Shown here: positions 39,522 to 49,822 of the stretch, piece after piece
Layout of the letters: each line of letters begins with the position of its first letter
Position numbering within the stretch: position 1 is the stretch's first letter
Assembly: GCA_021502835.1 (NCBI GenBank)
Contig: JAKFGP010000027.1
Location: 1 to 64,000 of the forward strand
Direction: 5' to 3'
DNA from: Streptomyces thinghirensis
GTDB lineage: Bacteria > Actinomycetota > Actinomycetia > Streptomycetales > Streptomycetaceae
Length of the DNA: 64,000 nucleotides
Translations under genes and position numbers: made by a program
Notes under the pieces: generated by a model
The model's input: only the letters and a program-made list of their open reading frames with translations
What the model was told of the DNA's origin: nothing
The model's database searches: none

Positions 39522-40374
39522 ATGGCGAACATGGCGAACAAGGTGGATGCCGAGATCGGCGTGATCGGCGGCTCCGGTTTCTACTCGTTCCTCGACGACG
39601 TGACCGAGGTCGAGGTGGAGACCCTGCATGGGCCGCCCAGCGACTCACTCTTCCTCGGCGAGGTCGCCGGCCGGCGGGTCGCCATCCTCCCCCGGCACGG
39701 GCGCGGCCACCATCTGCCGCCGCACCGCATCAACTACCGGGCCAACCTGTGGGCGCTGCGCTCGGTCGGCGCGCGCCAGGTCCTCCTGGCCCGTGCGCGG
39801 TCGGCGGCTCGCGCCTCGAGTACGGGCCGGGCACCCTGCTGGTGCCGGACCAGTTCGTCGACCGTACGAAGTCCCGGCCGTCGACGTACTTCGACGGGCT
39901 GCCGATGCCCGACGGCACGGTGCTAACGTGGTGCACGTCTCGCTGGCCGACCCCTACTGCCCCACCGGACGGGCCGCCGCGCTGGAAGGCGGCCGGGGGC
40001 GGGACTGGGAGGCCGCCGGTGGACGGCGGCACCCTGGTCGTGGTCGAGGGCCGCCGTTCGGGACCCGCGCGGAGTCCTTGTGGCACCGGGCACAGGGCTG
40101 GTCGGTGGTGGGCATGACCGCCATCCCGGGGCGGCGCTCGCCCGTGAACTGGAGCTCTGCTACACCTCGCTGACCCTCGTCACCGACCTCGACGCCGGTG
40201 CGGAGAGCGGCGAGGGCGTTTCGCACGAGGAGGTTCTGCGGGTGTTCGCGGCGAACGTGGACCGGCGCGGGCGTCCTGTTCGACGCGGTGGCAGCGCTGC
40301 CGGCGACCGCGGGCTCGGGACTGCCCGTGCGGGGCGGCGCTGGGCGGGATGGATCCGGGATCACGCTGCCGTAG
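39522..40374 (+). CDS. mtnP: S-methyl-5'-thioadenosine phosphorylase
   Basis: A cytosolic phosphorylase that splits methylthioadenosine in methionine salvage. ATG 39522 (MANMANKVDAEIGVIGG). Phosphate-binding and base-binding motifs are GVIGGSGFYSFL (near 39560), RHGRGHHLPPHRINYRANLW (near 39690-39740), LLVPDQFVDRTKSRPSTYFD (near 39840) and VVGMTAIPG (near 40105). LELCYTSLTLVTDLDAG and HEEVLRVFAANVDR follow near the end. Breaks near 39790, 39920, 40010, 40125, 40270 and 40340. About 280 residues, as usual for this family. Confidence 0.86.
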
Positions 40375-40620
40375 TCGCGGGGCGGTGCCGATCGGGGGCG
40401 GTGCCGGGGCGACTGGGTCGCTGGTGTCGTATCGGTGGCGGTGGCGACTCGGGCGCTGGTGTCGGTGCCGGCCGGGAGCTGGTGTCGGGAGCCGGAACGT
40501 CCCGTTCGGGTGAGGGAGTTGTCCACAACCGGTGGGTGGCCCACGGGCTCCGGCGGGCGACGGCGAGAGCCTCATCGTGGGACGCAAGCCGATCCCTCGT
40601 CGTCTCCTCGTCACATGTGG
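40375..40620. other. Intergenic region with short GGTG-rich degenerate repeats
   Basis: No gene supported. It contains degenerate copies of GGTGTCGG and GGTGCCGG (40380-40500) in both orientations of reading. Open frames here have no family resemblance. Confidence 0.5.
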
Positions 40621-41219
40621 TGGTCACCGTGTTCCGTTCCTCCCGTTCCACCGTTCCCAGCCCGCTTCCTCCTCCCCGCCCCTGCTCCCGCTCGGCACCG
40701 AGGCGCCGCCCACGTGCGAGGTGCCGCACCTCGCCCCGGTCCGGGTGCGCGGCGGACGTCATCTGCTGCACCGGCTCGTACGCCACCGGCGGCGCGCCGT
40801 GGCCGCCGGGCTCGCCGTCACCGCCGCGGCGCTGGTCGCGGCGGGCCCGCACCTGGGCGCCGGCGCACTGGGACTCCAGCGGGCACGCGGACATCCGGCG
40901 ACGGACTCGGAAACGGCAACGGAGACGGCGCGCAGGCGGCACGGCGCGCGACTCGTGACGGCGCCGGTGCGGATCGCCGACGCGGCCACCGGTGCGGCTG
41001 CTCGGGCCGGGCGACCGGGTCGACGTCGTCGCGGCCGGGGACGGCGGCGCGGGCGACGCCTCCGTGATCGCGCGCGGAGCGCTGGTGGCGGAGGTGCGGA
41101 GCCCATCGACGGGCCGCGCGCCGGCGGCGCACTGGTGGTGGTCTCGGTGCCGCGTGCCACCGCGCACCGGCTGGTCGGCGCGAGCGCCCTGTCGCGGCTG
41201 GCGGTGACGCTGTGGCTGA
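40621..41219 (+). CDS. SAF-domain (CpaB/RcpC-like) protein
   Basis: About 200 residues with a Pro/Ser-rich N-terminus, a basic stretch (LLHRLVRHRRRAVAAG), one membrane segment (LAVTAAALVAAG, near 40820), and a C-terminal SAF-like domain (HGARLVTAPVRIADAA, LLGPGDRVDVVAAGDGG, SVIARGALVAEV). It ends LVVVSVPRATAHRLVGASAL, SRLAVTLW. This layout matches RcpC/CpaB-like proteins described near pilus genes, but no other pilus genes are here. Start and stop are approximate; breaks near 40900, 41000, 41095 and 41215. Confidence 0.65.
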
Positions 41220-41357
41220 GCCCGTCAAGTCGCTCGTTCGAGGGGTCTGATTGGACAGGACGGCCCAGCACTGACGTAGGTTGCGGAGCGTTTGTTCCAC
41301 ACCCTGTCCGTGCGAGACCCGTTCGCGCGAGCTTGTGCATCAAGGAGAGCCCCCGAG

Positions 41358-41841
41358 GTGAGCGGAGAAGAACGAGCCGGGGGGGGGGGGAGCGTCTGGC
41401 AGGGCTTCAAGGCCTTCCTGATGCGCGGAAACGTGATCGACCTGGCGGTGGCGGTGGTCATCGGCGCCGCCTTCACCAACTATCGTCAACTCGGTGGTGA
41501 AGGGGTGTCATCAACCCCCTGGTCGGAGCGTTCGGCACCAAGAGCCTGGACAGCTACAGCTCCTGTCTCAAGGGCCCGTGCACCGGTACCGGGACGCCGC
41601 CACGGGCGTGCGCATCCTGTGGGGCTCGGTGCTGGGTGCCACCCTCACGTTCGTGATCACCGCGGCGGTCGTCTACTTCATGATGGTCCTGCCCATGGCG
41701 AAGTACCTCGCGCGGCAGGAGGCCCGCCGCAAGGCGAAGGAGAGCACTGCGGGAGATCGTCGAGGTCTCCGAGCTGGAGGTGCTCAAGGAGATCCGGGAC
41801 GCGCTGGTCGCGCAGCGCGGTTCGGGCCACGACCGCCGTAG
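41358..41841 (+). CDS. mscL: Large-conductance mechanosensitive channel MscL
   Basis: A pressure-release channel of about 155 residues. GTG 41358 starts MSGEERA, followed by the amphipathic N-terminus VWQGFKAFLMRGNVIDLAVA, TM1 (VVIGAAF), a conserved external loop with paired cysteines, TM2 (TLTFVITAAVVYFMMVLPMA) and the C-terminal helix (EVSELEVLKEIRDALVAQRG). A run of twelve G (41379-41390) interrupts codons 8-11. Breaks near 41480, 41510, 41600, 41750 and 41825. In Streptomyces mscL commonly follows the SAF-domain gene, as here. Confidence 0.88.
41379..41390 (+). repeat. G12 homopolymer inside mscL (probable artefact)
   Basis: Twelve consecutive G within the conserved MscL N-terminus, where related proteins have a short Lys-Glu-Pro segment. 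Probably an artefact of the same kind as the A15 run in moeA. Confidence 0.85.
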
Positions 41842-41883
41842 GACCGCCCGAGGCGGGAGCGGCTCGGCGGGTAGCCGCACGGT

Positions 41884-42060
41884 TCAGAGGTGGTGGGGCG
41901 GCTTCTCGTCGAGGAAGCGCTTCAGGTCGGCCGCGCTGTCGCCCTCGGGCCCGCTCGCCCCATCCCCGGTCGGTGTCGTCCGAGGTCTGCTGGTCCAGCG
42001 GGTCGTCGAAGACCAGCGCGGGCCTGGGCGCGCGGGGCTCGGGTTCGGGGTGGTGCTCAT
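41884..42060 (-). CDS. Small acidic conserved hypothetical protein
   Basis: About 58 residues from ATG 42060: MSTTPNPSP, then in a shifted frame PRPALVFDDPLDQQTSDDTD, and DSAADLKRFLDEKPPHHL at the end. It is acidic with a C-terminal amphipathic helix. Breaks near 42040 and 41960. It is convergent with mscL. I recognise it only as a conserved Streptomyces small protein without known role. Confidence 0.6.
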   Translation of the reverse strand: MSTTPNPSPARPGPRWSSTTRWTSRPRTTPTGDGASGPEGDSAADLKRFLDEKPPHHL

Positions 42061-42159
42061 GGCTCCAGGGTACGGCCCCTCCGCTGCGGGGGCGCCCCGG
42101 CTTCCCGGGCACCCCTGATGCCGCCGCCGGGCGCCGGTGCCTGGACGAGGACTGGCGGC

Positions 42160-43201
42160 ATGACAGTTGACGCATTGACGGACGTGGCCGGCCTGCTGGT
42201 GGGGCACGCGACGCGCACCGGCGACGGGTGGCTCACGGGCACGACGGTGGTGCTCGCGCCGGAGGGCGGGGCGGTCGCCGCCGTGGACGTGCGCGGAGGA
42301 GGCCCCGGCACCAGGGAGACGGACGCGCTCGATCCGCGCAACCTGGTGCAGAAGGTCCAGGCGGTGGTGCTGACCGGCGGCAGCGCGTACGGGCTCGACG
42401 CGGCGTCCGGGGTGATGGCCTGGCTGGAGGAGCGGGGACGCGGGGTGCGTGTCGGCCCGGACCCCGCGCACGTGGTGCCGGTGGTGCCCGCGGCGTGCGT
42501 CTTCGACCTGGGGCGCGGGGCGACTTCCGGGCCAGGCCGGACGCGGCCACCGGACGCGCGGCGGCCGAGGCGGCCCACGCGAGCGCGCCGGGCGCGGGGG
42601 TGGCCGAGGGGTCCGTCGGGGCGGGGCACGGAGCCGTGGTCGGCACGCTGAAGGCGGTATCGGCAGCGCCAGCACCGTGCTGGGCTCGGGGATCACGGTG
42701 GCGGCGCTGGTGGTGGCCAGCCGGCGGGATCGGTGACGGATCCGGAGACGGGGGTGCTGTACGGGGAGTTGTTCCGGGGCGGACGGGCGGAGTACCCGGC
42801 GCCGGGCGTCCACGAGGGCGGCGGGCGGCGCCTCGCCGAGGTCGCGGCGAGGAACGCGCAGCCCCCGCTGAACACCACGCTCGCCGTGGTCGCCACCGAC
42901 GCGGATCCGTCTGGCGCAGGTGCAGAAGCTGGCCGGCATGGCGCACGACGGCATCGCGCGTGCCGTGCGGCCGGTGCACCTGCTCAGCGACGGGGACACG
43001 GTGTTCACCCTGGCGACCGGGCGGCGCCCCCTCGACGCGGCCCAGCCGCTCGCGCGCTGAACGAGCTGCTGGCGGCGGCGGACATGGTGACCCGCGCGAT
43101 CGTGCGCGCCGTCCGGGCCGCCGAGGCCGGTGGACGGCCGGGCGGGGCGGCTGCCGTGGTACGAGGAGCTCTACGGACGGCCGCCGTCCAGGACCGGTTG
43201 A
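42160..43201 (+). CDS. P1-family (DmpA-like) aminopeptidase, S58
   Basis: A self-processing N-terminal-nucleophile peptidase of about 345 residues. ATG 42160 (MTVDALTDVAGLLVGHATRT). Signatures: VVLTGGSAYGLDAASGVMAW (near 42370), AACVFDLGRG, STVLGSGITVAALVVA (near 42670), and the processing site NTTLAVVATDA (near 42875), where the Thr after Asn is the likely nucleophile. It ends VTRAIVRAVRAAEA and WYEELYGRPPSRTG. Breaks near 42520, 42650, 42720, 42910, 43045 and 43130. The substrate range (D- or L-terminal peptides, beta-peptides) cannot be decided. No signal peptide. Confidence 0.85.
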
Positions 43202-43373
43202 CCAGATCCAGGAGCAACTCTCCCAAGTATCACGGGTCGTCCCGAGCAGGTGATTGTCCCGGTTCTGTCACGCGTCGGCGTTCCGGGCGGCCGGTGGGAA
43301 CCCCGTCGGCCGCCGGGCACCTCTACAGGTCTGGAAGCGAGCACCGCACAACACCCGCAACCTGGAGCAGCCC

Positions 43374-44595
43374 GTGACAACGCCGGACATATCTGCGCGG
43401 CGCGTACTGGGCGCCTGTGCCGCCCTGGTGGTCGGCGCCCTCACCCTCACCGCCTGCGGCGGAAGCGCCAGTGCCGAGGACAGGAAGGACGGCAAGGGCG
43501 GGGCGGACTCCGCCAGGACCTCGGTCGCGAAGGTCGTGATCTCGGCGGAGAACGGTTCGACCGGCGCCTCGATCAACGCGACCGGCGTGAAGGTCAGCGA
43601 CGGCAGGCTGACGGACGTGAGGATGACGGTGCCGGAGACGGGCGCCGTCGTGCCGGGCGCGGTCCCCGCCGGACGGCGGCAGCTGAAGCCGAAGGAGCAG
43701 TTGGAGCGCGGCACGAAGTACCGGATCACGGCGGGACCGCGAAGGACACCGACGGCCGTACGGCCGCCGCCGACTCGGTCTTCACCACCTCCTCGGCTAA
43801 CAGCTTCATCGGCACGTACACCCCGGACGGTGGCACGACGGTGGGGGTCGGAATGCCGGTGTCGTTCACGTTCGACAAGGCGATCAGCGACTGCGGAGCG
43901 TGCAGTCGCACATCACGGTCACCCCAGCAGCGGGCAGGAGGTGGTCGGCACTGGGTTCGGGTCGGGCAGCGGCTCGACTTCCGGCCCGAGGAGTACTGGA
44001 AGGCCGGCTCCAAGGTCATGATGAAGATCGACCTGGACGGGGTGGAGGGCGCGAACGACGTCTACGGCGTGCAGAAGAAGACCGTCACCTCACCGTGGGC
44101 CGCGCCTACAGGTCTCCACGGTGGACGCCAACACACAGACCATGACGGTCGTGCGCGACGGCAAGACCATGAAGAGCGTCCCGATTCTCGGCGGGCGACG
44201 CCCAGCACACCACGTACAACGGAGGATGGTCATCTCCGAGAAGATCCTGCAGACCCGGATGGACAGCCGGACGGTCGGGCTCGGCGGCGAGTACGACATC
44301 CCGGACGTGCCGCACGCCATTCGGTGACGACCTCCGGCACCTTCCTGCACGGCAACTACTGGTACAACCAGGGCAATCCGCCCTTCGGCCGCCAGGGCAC
44401 CAGCCACGGCTGTGTCGGACTGCGAGACGTCCAGGGCGGGCAGGGCGACACCCCCGCCAAGTGGTTCTACGACAATCCGCTCATCGGGGACGTCGTGGTC
44501 GTCAAGAACTCCCGGACGACACGGTCGCGCCGGACAACGGACTCAACGGCTGGAACATGCCCTGGAGCGAGTGGGTCGCCGGAAGCGCCGCCTGA
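43374..44595 (+). CDS. L,D-transpeptidase lipoprotein with Ig-like domain
   Basis: A lipoprotein of about 410 residues that forms 3-3 cross-links in peptidoglycan. GTG 43374 gives a signal peptide ending in the lipobox LTLTACGG (Cys near 43452). An Ig-like domain of the mycobacterial LdtMt2 type follows (43540-44090), then the YkuD catalytic domain: MTVVRDGKTMKSVPI (near 44150), FLHGNYWYNQGNPPFG and SHGCVGLRD with the active-site Cys (near 44405-44430). The end is a Trp-rich tail (LNGWNMPWSEWVAGSAA). Breaks near 43730, 43895, 43960, 44100, 44190, 44325, 44420 and 44515. Length and motifs fit an active enzyme. Confidence 0.9.
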
Positions 44596-44761
44596 CCGGC
44601 CTCTGAGCAGCGTATTTTGACGATTCGTCGGGTCGCGCGGGAACTTTTCGCGTGGCCGCGCGTTTTTCGGACGTACGTTTTCTCGGTTCCCGGACATGAT
44701 GTCCGATCGAGGGGCTACGGTATGCACCCTACAAGGTGATGCAGCAACGCCGGGAGAAACC

Positions 44762-45514
44762 TTGAGCGTTCCGTACGAGGACGGCAGCGTACGAACCACC
44801 CGAGTTCGCCTCGAGTCTCCGGAGGAGTACCCTCATGCGACTGCTCGGTCGCGCCCTGAACTCGTTCGAGCTGCCCGACGAGACGATACGGCAACTGGAC
44901 TGCGCGCTGGCGCACGACGGTTCCCTGCACTCCGCGCACCACAGCGCGGGGCTGCACCGCGAGACGTACCGGCACACCTGGCTGCTCGCCGACGGCTCTG
45001 GCGGTCACGCTCTGGGAGCTGGTCCACAACACCGCCCCGGGCAGCGAACCGCAGCACGAGGTGTACGTCGACGAGGAGGAGCTGCGCACCGCCACCGCCC
45101 GGCTGGCACTGCCGCCGGACACACCGGACTTCGAGCTGCCGGTACAGGTGCAGCTGTCCCCGGTGCCCGCCCCGCGGCACGCCTACGTCCCCGACGCCTC
45201 GGCGGACCACGCCCGCCGGCTGCTGCGCCGCGCGGAGAACGCGGACCGGCCCGGTGCCGACCCCGCCAGCGCTGCTGGCGACGGCGTCCGCGCACCAGAT
45301 CACCCAGGCGTTCGGCGGCCCCGCCGCACGGGCCGCGCCCGGATCGGTTTCTCGCTCTACGAGCACGCGTCCCTGCTGCGGACGGCGCGGAGGTCTCCCT
45401 CTGGGAGGTCGAGCACACGGCTACGCCCGACGGGCGGCACATGTGCGAGGTGGTACGACAGCGAGGACTCTGCACCGCAGCGCGATGGAACGGCGCGCGG
45501 CTCAGGTCTCCTAG
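44762..45514 (+). CDS. DUF6227-family protein
   Basis: About 245 residues. TTG 44762 gives LSVPYEDGSVRTTRVRLESP, then MRLLGRALNSFELPDETIRQ, LDCALAHDGSLHSAHHSAGL, HRETYRHTWLLADGS, EVYVDEEELRTATARLALPP and GFSLYEHASLL. The end, MERRAAQVS, stops at 45514. This is a Streptomyces-restricted family of unknown function with two similar halves (the TYRHTWLLADG and SLYEHA segments look like repeated strands). Breaks near 44830, 45000, 45270, 45340, 45380 and 45470. Stand-alone gene between the L,D-transpeptidase and the convergent fruA. Confidence 0.8.
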   Translation: MSVPYEDGSVRTTRVRLESPEEYPHATARSRPELVRAARRDDTATGLRAGARRFPALRAPQRGAAPRDVPAHLAARRRLWRSRSGSWSTTPPRAANRSTRCTSTRRSCAPPPPGWHCRRTHRTSSCRYRCSCPRCPPRGTPTSPTPRRTTPAGCCAARRTRTGPVPTPPALLATASAHQITQAFGGPAARAAPGSVSRSTSTRPCCGRRGGLPLGGRAHGYARRAAHVRGGTTARTLHRSAMERRAAQVS

Positions 45515-45634
45515 ACCGGGCAGGTCTCCTAGGCCGACGCCGCCGGGCCGAGGAGGCAGCCGGGCCGCGACGCCCTCGGGCCGGGCCCCTGCGGAACCCG
45601 GCCCGTGCATCGGCACCGTTGACGAGGACCGTCC

Positions 45635-47758
45635 CTACGCGGCTACCAGCTGCTTGGCCCCCGGCGCCGAGGCCGACGGGTCCGCGCCGCCGGGTCCCGG
45701 TGCCTGCTACCCCGGCGCCGGCTTGCGCAGGCCCTTGAGGACGATCACCAGGGCCGTGGTGACGCAGACGCCCGCCGCGATGGCGACCAGGTAGGAGCAG
45801 CGGGTTGCCGATCAGCGGGACCACGAAGATGCCGCCGTGCGGGCGCGCAGCGTGGCGCCGAAGGCCATCGAGAGGGCGCCGTGACCGCGCCGCCCACCAT
45901 CGAGGACGGGATGACCTGCAGCGGGTCGGCCGCGGCGGAGAACGGATCGCGCCCTCGGAGATGAAGGAGGCGCCCAGCACCCAGGCGGCCTTGCCGTTCT
46001 CGCGCTCGGCGGCGTTGAAGAGCTTGCTCCCGCACGGTCGTGGCCAGGGCCATCGCGAGCGGCGGGACCATACCGGCCGCCATGACCGCCGCCATGATCT
46101 TCATCGCCGAGTCGCTCGGGTCGGAGACCGCGATGCCGGCGGTGGCGAAGGCACAGGCGACCTTGTTTGACCGGGCCGCCGAGGTCGAAGCACATCATCA
46201 GGCCGAGCAGGGCGCCGAGCAGGACCGCGTTGGCACCGGACAGGTCGCTCAGCGAGTTGGTCATCGCCTTCTGCGCGGACGCGATGGGCTTGCTCGATCA
46301 CCACGAACATCAGGAACCTGACCACCGCCGAGGAGATCAGCGGGATCACCACCACCGGCATGATGCCGCGCAACGCCGCCGGGATGCGTACCCGTTGGAT
46401 CGCCATCACCACGGCACCGGAGATCAGACCGGCCGCCAGACCGCCGAGGAACCCGGCGTTGATGGTCAGCGCGATCGAGCCGCCGACGAACCCGGGGACC
46501 AGGCCCGGCCGGTCGGCCATGCCGTAGGCGATGTAACCGGCCAGCACCGGGACGAGGAAGGCGAAGGCCACGCCGCCGATCTGGAACAGCAGCGCCGCCC
46601 AGTTGTCCGCCTGGGACCACACGAAGTGGTCCATCACCGACGGCGCCTTGTTGATCTCGTAGCCGCCGATCGCGAAGCCCAGGGCGATCAGCAGACCGCC
46701 CGCGGCGACGAACGGGACCATGTAACTGACCCCGGACATCAGCCAGACGCGCAGCTTCGTCCCGTATCCCGCACCGGCCCCGCCCCCGCGCTCGACGGGC
46801 GACGCCCGCCGGAACCGGCCGGACCGGCCGAACCGGCCGCCGTGACCTCGCCGCGGGCCGCCTTGCCGCGGACCTCGCCGATCAGTTCGGCGGGCCGGTT
46901 GATGGCCGCCTTGACGCCTGTGTCGACGGTGGGCTTCCCGGCGAAGCGGTCCCTTCTCGCGCACGGGCACGTCGTGGGCGAAGATCACGCCGTCCGCCGC
47001 CTCGATCACCGCCGGGTCGAGCCGGGTGAAGCCGGCCGAGCCCTGGGTCTCGACGGCGACCTCGACGCCCGCCTCGCGGCCCGCGTTCTCCAGCGACTCG
47101 GCCGCCATGTAGGTGTGCGCGATGCCGGTGGGGCAGGAGGTGACGGCGACGATACGGAAGGGGCGCCCGGGTCTCGCCGCTCCCCTCGTCGGGGCTGCCC
47201 GTGGCGGTCTCGGCGGAGGCCGCCGCCGAGACCGCCACGGAGTCCTCGGCGCCTTCGGAGGCGTTTTCAGGGACACCTTCGGAGTCGCCTTCGGAGCCGC
47301 CTCCGGCACCGGTCCGCTCCTCCCCGCGGATCAGCGCCGCGGCGGCGCTCGCGTCGCCCACCGACCGCAGCGCGCCGGTGAACTCGGCGTTCATCAGCTG
47401 CCGGGCGAGTGAGGAGAGGGATCGTCAGGTGGGCGTCGTCGGCGCCCGCCGGAGCGGCGATCAGGAAGATCAGGTCGGCCGGGCCGTCCGCCGCCCCGAA
47501 GTCGATGCCGGCCGCGCTGCGCCCGAAGGCCAGCGTCGGCTCGGTGACATGCTCGCTACGGCAGTGCGGGATGCCGATGCCGCCGTCGAGGCCGGTCGGC
47601 ATCTGCGCCTCACGGGCGGCCACGTCGGCGAGGAAGCCGTCCAGGTCGGTCACCCGGCCCTGGGCCACCATCCGCTCGGCGAGGGCGCGCGCCGCCGCTT
47701 CCTTGGTGTCGGCGGACAGGTCGAGGTCGACCAGATCCGCGGTGATCATGTCGCTCAT
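45635..47758 (-). CDS. fruA: Fructose-specific PTS EIIABC component
   Basis: A three-domain phosphotransferase permease of about 700 residues. ATG 47758 starts MSDMITADLVDLDL; EIIA has the phospho-His in GGIGIPHCRSEHV (near 47565). A long Ser/Glu/Ala linker (47190-47330) leads to EIIB with VAVTSCPTGIAHTYMAAESL (phospho-Cys, near 47130). EIIC then spans the membrane (GVSYMVPFVAAGGLLIALGF, GYIAYGMADRPGLVPGFVGG, LSMAFGATLRAPHGGIFVVP-type region). The end is through KQLVAA at 45637. Breaks near 47410, 47170, 46950, 46800, 46290, 46170, 46030, 45950, 45885 and 45840. It takes up fructose as fructose 1-phosphate. General PTS proteins are elsewhere. Confidence 0.9.
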
Positions 47759-47930
47759 CGCGGGCTCCTTAGCTCGCGTATCGCCCGGAACGTGGGGTGG
47801 TGGGCGGGGGCGGGGAGGGGGGACGGGGGCACTGCGGTGGGGGCGTGAGCCCAGGCCGCGGGGCCCGGGACGGGGTGGGGCCGAGGAGCAAGCCGGGGTG
47901 GAAGTCGGGGGTAGGAGCGGGGGAGGGAGT
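47759..47930. other. G-rich spacer between fruK and fruA
   Basis: No gene. On the plus strand it is dominated by GGGG-rich runs (47795-47930), an unusually long gap for this operon. No hairpin terminator was recognised. Confidence 0.5.
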
Positions 47931-48880
47931 TCATGACGCCGGCTCCTTCAGTGCGCGGTCCACCGGCACCTCCGCCGTGACCGTCACCGCCCCCGGGTCC
48001 AGGTCGCCCGGCGTCGGCATCACACTGCCGGGCAGCTGCACGGCGGCGGCGCCGTGCGCGACGGCGGAGGCGAGCGCGCCCGGACCGGCACCGCCGGCGA
48101 CGAGGAAACCGGCGAGGGAGGCGTCACCGGCGCCGACGTTGCTGCGTACGGCGTCCACGCGGGCGCTGCCGAACCAGGTGCCCGCGTCGTCCACGAGGAG
48201 CTGGCCGTCGGCGCCGAGGCTGGCGAGCACGGACCGGGCGCCCAACTCCCGCAGTTCCTCGGCGGCCTTCACGGCGTCGCCGACGGTGGCCAGGGGGCGC
48301 CCCACGGCCTCCGCGAGCTCCTCGGCGTTCGGCTTGACCACGTCGGGCCGCTCGCGCAACGCCTGGAGCAGGGCGGGCCCCGAGGTGTCCAGGGCGATGC
48401 GGACGCCCGCGGCGTGCGCCCGGGCGACCAGGTCGGCGTACCAGGAAGGGGCGAGTCCGCAGGGCAGACTGCCGCAGCAGGCGATCCAGTCCGCGCCGCG
48501 TGACTGGCGCCGTACGGTCTCCAGGAGCAGTTCCCGTTCGGCCGCCGACAGCTCGGGGGCCCGGCGCGTTGATCTTCGTCAGGACGCCGTCGGCCTCGGC
48601 GAGCGCGATGTTGGCCCGGGTGACCCCGGCGATCGGTACCGGCGCGACCTCGATCCCCTGGGCGTCGAGCAGTTCGGTGACGAGGGCGCCGGACGGGCCG
48701 CCGAGCGGCAGCACCGCGACGGTGCGCCGGCCGGCCGCCGTCACCGCGCGCGAGACGTTCACGCCCCTTGCCGCCCGGGTCCACGCGCTCGCCCGTGGCG
48801 CGGACGACCTCGCCGCGGTCGAGGGAGGGGACCTCGTAGGTGCGGTCCAGGGACGGGTTGGGGGTGACGGTGAGGATCAT
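47931..48880 (-). CDS. fruK: 1-phosphofructokinase
   Basis: Phosphorylates fructose 1-phosphate to fructose 1,6-bisphosphate; about 315 residues of the PfkB family. ATG 48880 (MILTVTPNPSLDRTYEVPSL). Motifs: VDPGGKG (sugar-binding, near 48780, a break follows), TRANIALAEADGVLTKINAP (near 48600), PDVVKPNAEELAEAVGRPL (near 48330) and the catalytic SNVGAGDASLAGFLVAGG (near 48110-48150). Breaks near 48770 and 48550 only. The start overlaps the fruR stop by four bases (ATGA), so translation is probably coupled. Middle gene of fruR-fruK-fruA. Confidence 0.92.
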
Positions 48881-49642
48881 GCGCGTACTACTTCCGTGCC
48901 GGCGCGCTCGATGGCGGTGGCGTCTTCGGGGCTCATCCCGCTGTCGGTGATCAGCAGGTCCACATCGCTCAGGGCGCCGAAGCGGGCGAAGTGCTCCTGG
49001 CCGTGCTTGGAGGAGTCGGCGAGCAGCACCACGCGACGGGCGGCGGCGACCGCGGCCCGCTTGACGGCGGCCTCGGCGAGGTCCGGGGTGGTCAGACCGT
49101 GCTCCACGGAGAAGCCGTTGGCCGCCACCACCAGCACGTCCGCGCGGATCTCGCCGTACGCGCGCAGCGCCCAGGCGTCCACGGCGGCGCGCGTACGGTG
49201 CCGCACGCGCCCTCCGACCAGGTGGAGCTGGATGCCGGGGGTGGTCGGCGAGCCGGGCCGCGATGGGCAGGCTGTGGGTGACGACGGTCAGCGAGGTCTC
49301 CGGCGGGATCGCGGCGGCCATGCGGGCCACCGTCGAACCGGCGTCGAGGATCATCGTGCCCTCGGTCGGCAGTTCCGCCAGGGCCGCCTTCGCGATCCGG
49401 TCCTTCTCGTCGGCGGCCGTCGACTCGCGCTCGGCGAGGTCCGGCTCGAAGTCCAGCCGCCCGGCGGGGATCGCGCCGCCGTGCACCCGGCGGAGCAGAC
49501 CGGCGCGGTCGAGCGCCTTGAGGTCGCGGCGGATGGTCTCCGCCGTCACCTGGAACTCCTCGGCCAGCGACACCACGTCCACCCGGCCGCCGTCCCGGGC
49601 GAGCCGGAGGATCTCCTGCTGCCGCTCCGGTGCGTACATCAC
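48877..49642 (-). CDS. fruR: DeoR-family regulator of the fructose operon
   Basis: About 253 residues. ATG 49642 (second ATG at 49639) begins MMYAPERQQEILRLARDGGR; the DeoR HTH follows (VDVVSLAEEFQVTAETIRRD, LKALDRAGLLRRVHGGA). The sugar-phosphate-binding domain contains MILDAGSTVARMAAAIPPET, VVTHSLPIAARLAD, ANGFSVEHGLTTPDLAEAAV and LLADSSKHGQEHFARFG. A single break lies near 49240. Likely represses the operon until fructose 1-phosphate binds. The 49643-49769 upstream region should hold the promoter and operator. Confidence 0.91.
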
Positions 49643-49769
49643 CGATCGCCTCCGACCTGTGCCCGAACCTGTGGTTTCACTCGGAGATTACGCCCGGTAT
49701 TCCAGAATGTAAACAGGAAATCGGAAGCGCTCGGACTCAAACAGACATGAACGGGCATCGTGAAAGAAG

Positions 49770-49805
49770 GGGCGGGCCCGGCACCGAAGTACCGGACCCG
49801 CCCCT
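49770..49805. terminator. Hairpin between MFS and fru operons
   Basis: GGGGCGGGCCCGG (49770-49782) pairs with CCGGACCCGCCCC (49793-49805) around ACCGAAGTA, one mismatch. It lies 17 bp past the stop of the MFS gene (49823, minus strand) and is its likely terminator. Confidence 0.75.
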
Positions 49806-49822
49806 CCCGTCCCAGCGTGGGC

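Noticed and set aside
39954..40614. Minus-strand open frames opposite mtnP and the following gap
   Set aside because: Shadow of the MTA phosphorylase gene plus degenerate repeats; no family resemblance.
40621..41219. SAF-domain gene as part of a pilus locus
   Set aside because: No other tad/flp pilus genes are present in the window.
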